Source: Hippopus hippopus (Eukaryota; Mollusca; Bivalvia; Cardiida; Cardiidae). Taken from it: a DNA stretch of 64,000 nucleotides. Below the pieces are notes generated by a model. The model was not told the DNA's origin, made no database searches, and saw only the letters and a list, made by a program, of their open reading frames with translations. A program made the translations under genes and the position numbers. Location of the stretch: the NCBI GenBank assembly GCA_946811185.2, contig OX328096.1, positions 37,150,011-37,214,010 of the forward strand. The letters are read 5' to 3'. Position 1 is the stretch's first letter; every line of letters begins with the position of its first letter. Shown one piece after another: positions 63,418 through 64,000 of the stretch.

Positions 63418-63510
63418 AACCATTATCGTGCAGATTATTTTTTATCGACAGCAGATCAAGACCAGACTCTACACTATGGGATTTTTGATCTCGCATCTAC
63501 ATATTTGATC
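63418..63510. mobile_element. MITE-B copy, degraded
   Basis: TTAACCATTATCGTGCAG, then CAGATCAAGACCAGACTCTA and TTTTGATCTCGCATCTACAT. Confidence 0.55.
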
Positions 63511-64000
63511 CAGTTTGTAGGACAGTCTGATCAAATAAGCCTTTAAAACTCAGAGTTTGGTCAGCTTTTGTTCAACTAAATGTCCATTTTAATTCACGTT
63601 ATTTGTCGATGGGACGCTAAACTAAAATAAGCATTTTCCAATATGAAGTAATGGATTGAGAAATGAAAACGATCATCTGTTATCTTTGGGCGCGGACGGT
63701 GGACAGTTGATTGTTTTAAATACAGTTCTCTACACCCTAAAGTTTTAATCGAACTCAAACAACTATACCAAATTCGAAGCTCCTGAACCATGGTGTAGAT
63801 TTTCTGTTTCCCATTGAATTGAATTCGTTCAAACTTTTGTAATTGCAGCCAGCACGATCATTGTCTTGTACCTTTTTCATTTGCAATAGTAAAATATCAT
63901 TTCCTCGAACATTTCTATTTCGACGAGTATTCGAAGTATTTGCCGGAACTGACATATCTTGAGAAAACAGTGTAGCCGCAGTTCTGATTGCTCATACCGC

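Larger units (their letters stand above)
61628..64000 (+). other. Start of intron 3, continues past the window
   Basis: Donor GTAAGA at 61628. No downstream propeptide or mature-domain exon was found in the remaining 2.4 kb. An inverted repeat lies at 61747-61822 and an A-like scrap (GAGAAAATATTGTGGGATAA) at 62080-62150. 63511-64000 shows nothing recognised. Confidence 0.7.

Overview
This window looks like animal nuclear DNA, most likely from a bivalve mollusc. It has no bacterial gene density, operons or Shine-Dalgarno sites. It has GT-AG splice sites, tRNA-derived SINEs, microsatellites and dozens of short palindromic non-autonomous DNA transposons (MITEs). The heterodont bivalve guess (something like Dreissena) comes from general familiarity with such repeats and is unproven.

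One gene is supported: the 5' part of a BMP-type TGF-beta ligand precursor on the + strand. Exon 1 (15093-15423) encodes a signal peptide and the start of the propeptide. Exon 2 (59674-59825) and exon 3 (61468-61627) continue the propeptide. The exon phases match (1, 0, 1), giving 214 complete codons plus one base. The furin site and the cystine-knot mature ligand lie beyond the right edge. Intron 1 is 44,250 bp, so almost the whole window is one repeat-filled intron plus 15 kb of upstream flank.

The rest is a repeat landscape. MITE-A (about 225-235 bp, roughly 55 full or partial copies) starts TTAACYCTTTACC, ends GGTAAAGGGTTAA and carries a 67-bp palindrome with 33-bp arms. MITE-B and subfamilies B2 and B3 (about 200-215 bp) also end in TTAA and carry a 64-bp hairpin. 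MITE-C (about 250-260 bp) ends in GAGCCATGCTCTG and carries a 65-bp hairpin. MITE-D (261 bp) ends in GGCCTGCAACACGCG and carries two hairpins. Smaller families are named G, H, I, J, E and F. Orientation '+' for A means starting TTAACYCTTTACCAGACGAC; for B starting TTAACCCTTAGGCTGC; for C hairpin first.

TTAA target sites and the CCCTT terminus point to a piggyBac-type transposase acting in trans for A and B; no transposase gene is present here. Nested insertions give a relative order: A into A, B2 into A, C into B2 and into A, A into B, a TTAA-flanked MITE-I into A, and a duplicated F block into A. No rRNA, functional tRNA, CRISPR, prophage or bacterial feature was seen. Repeat ends are read by eye, so boundaries of degraded copies may be off by tens of bases.
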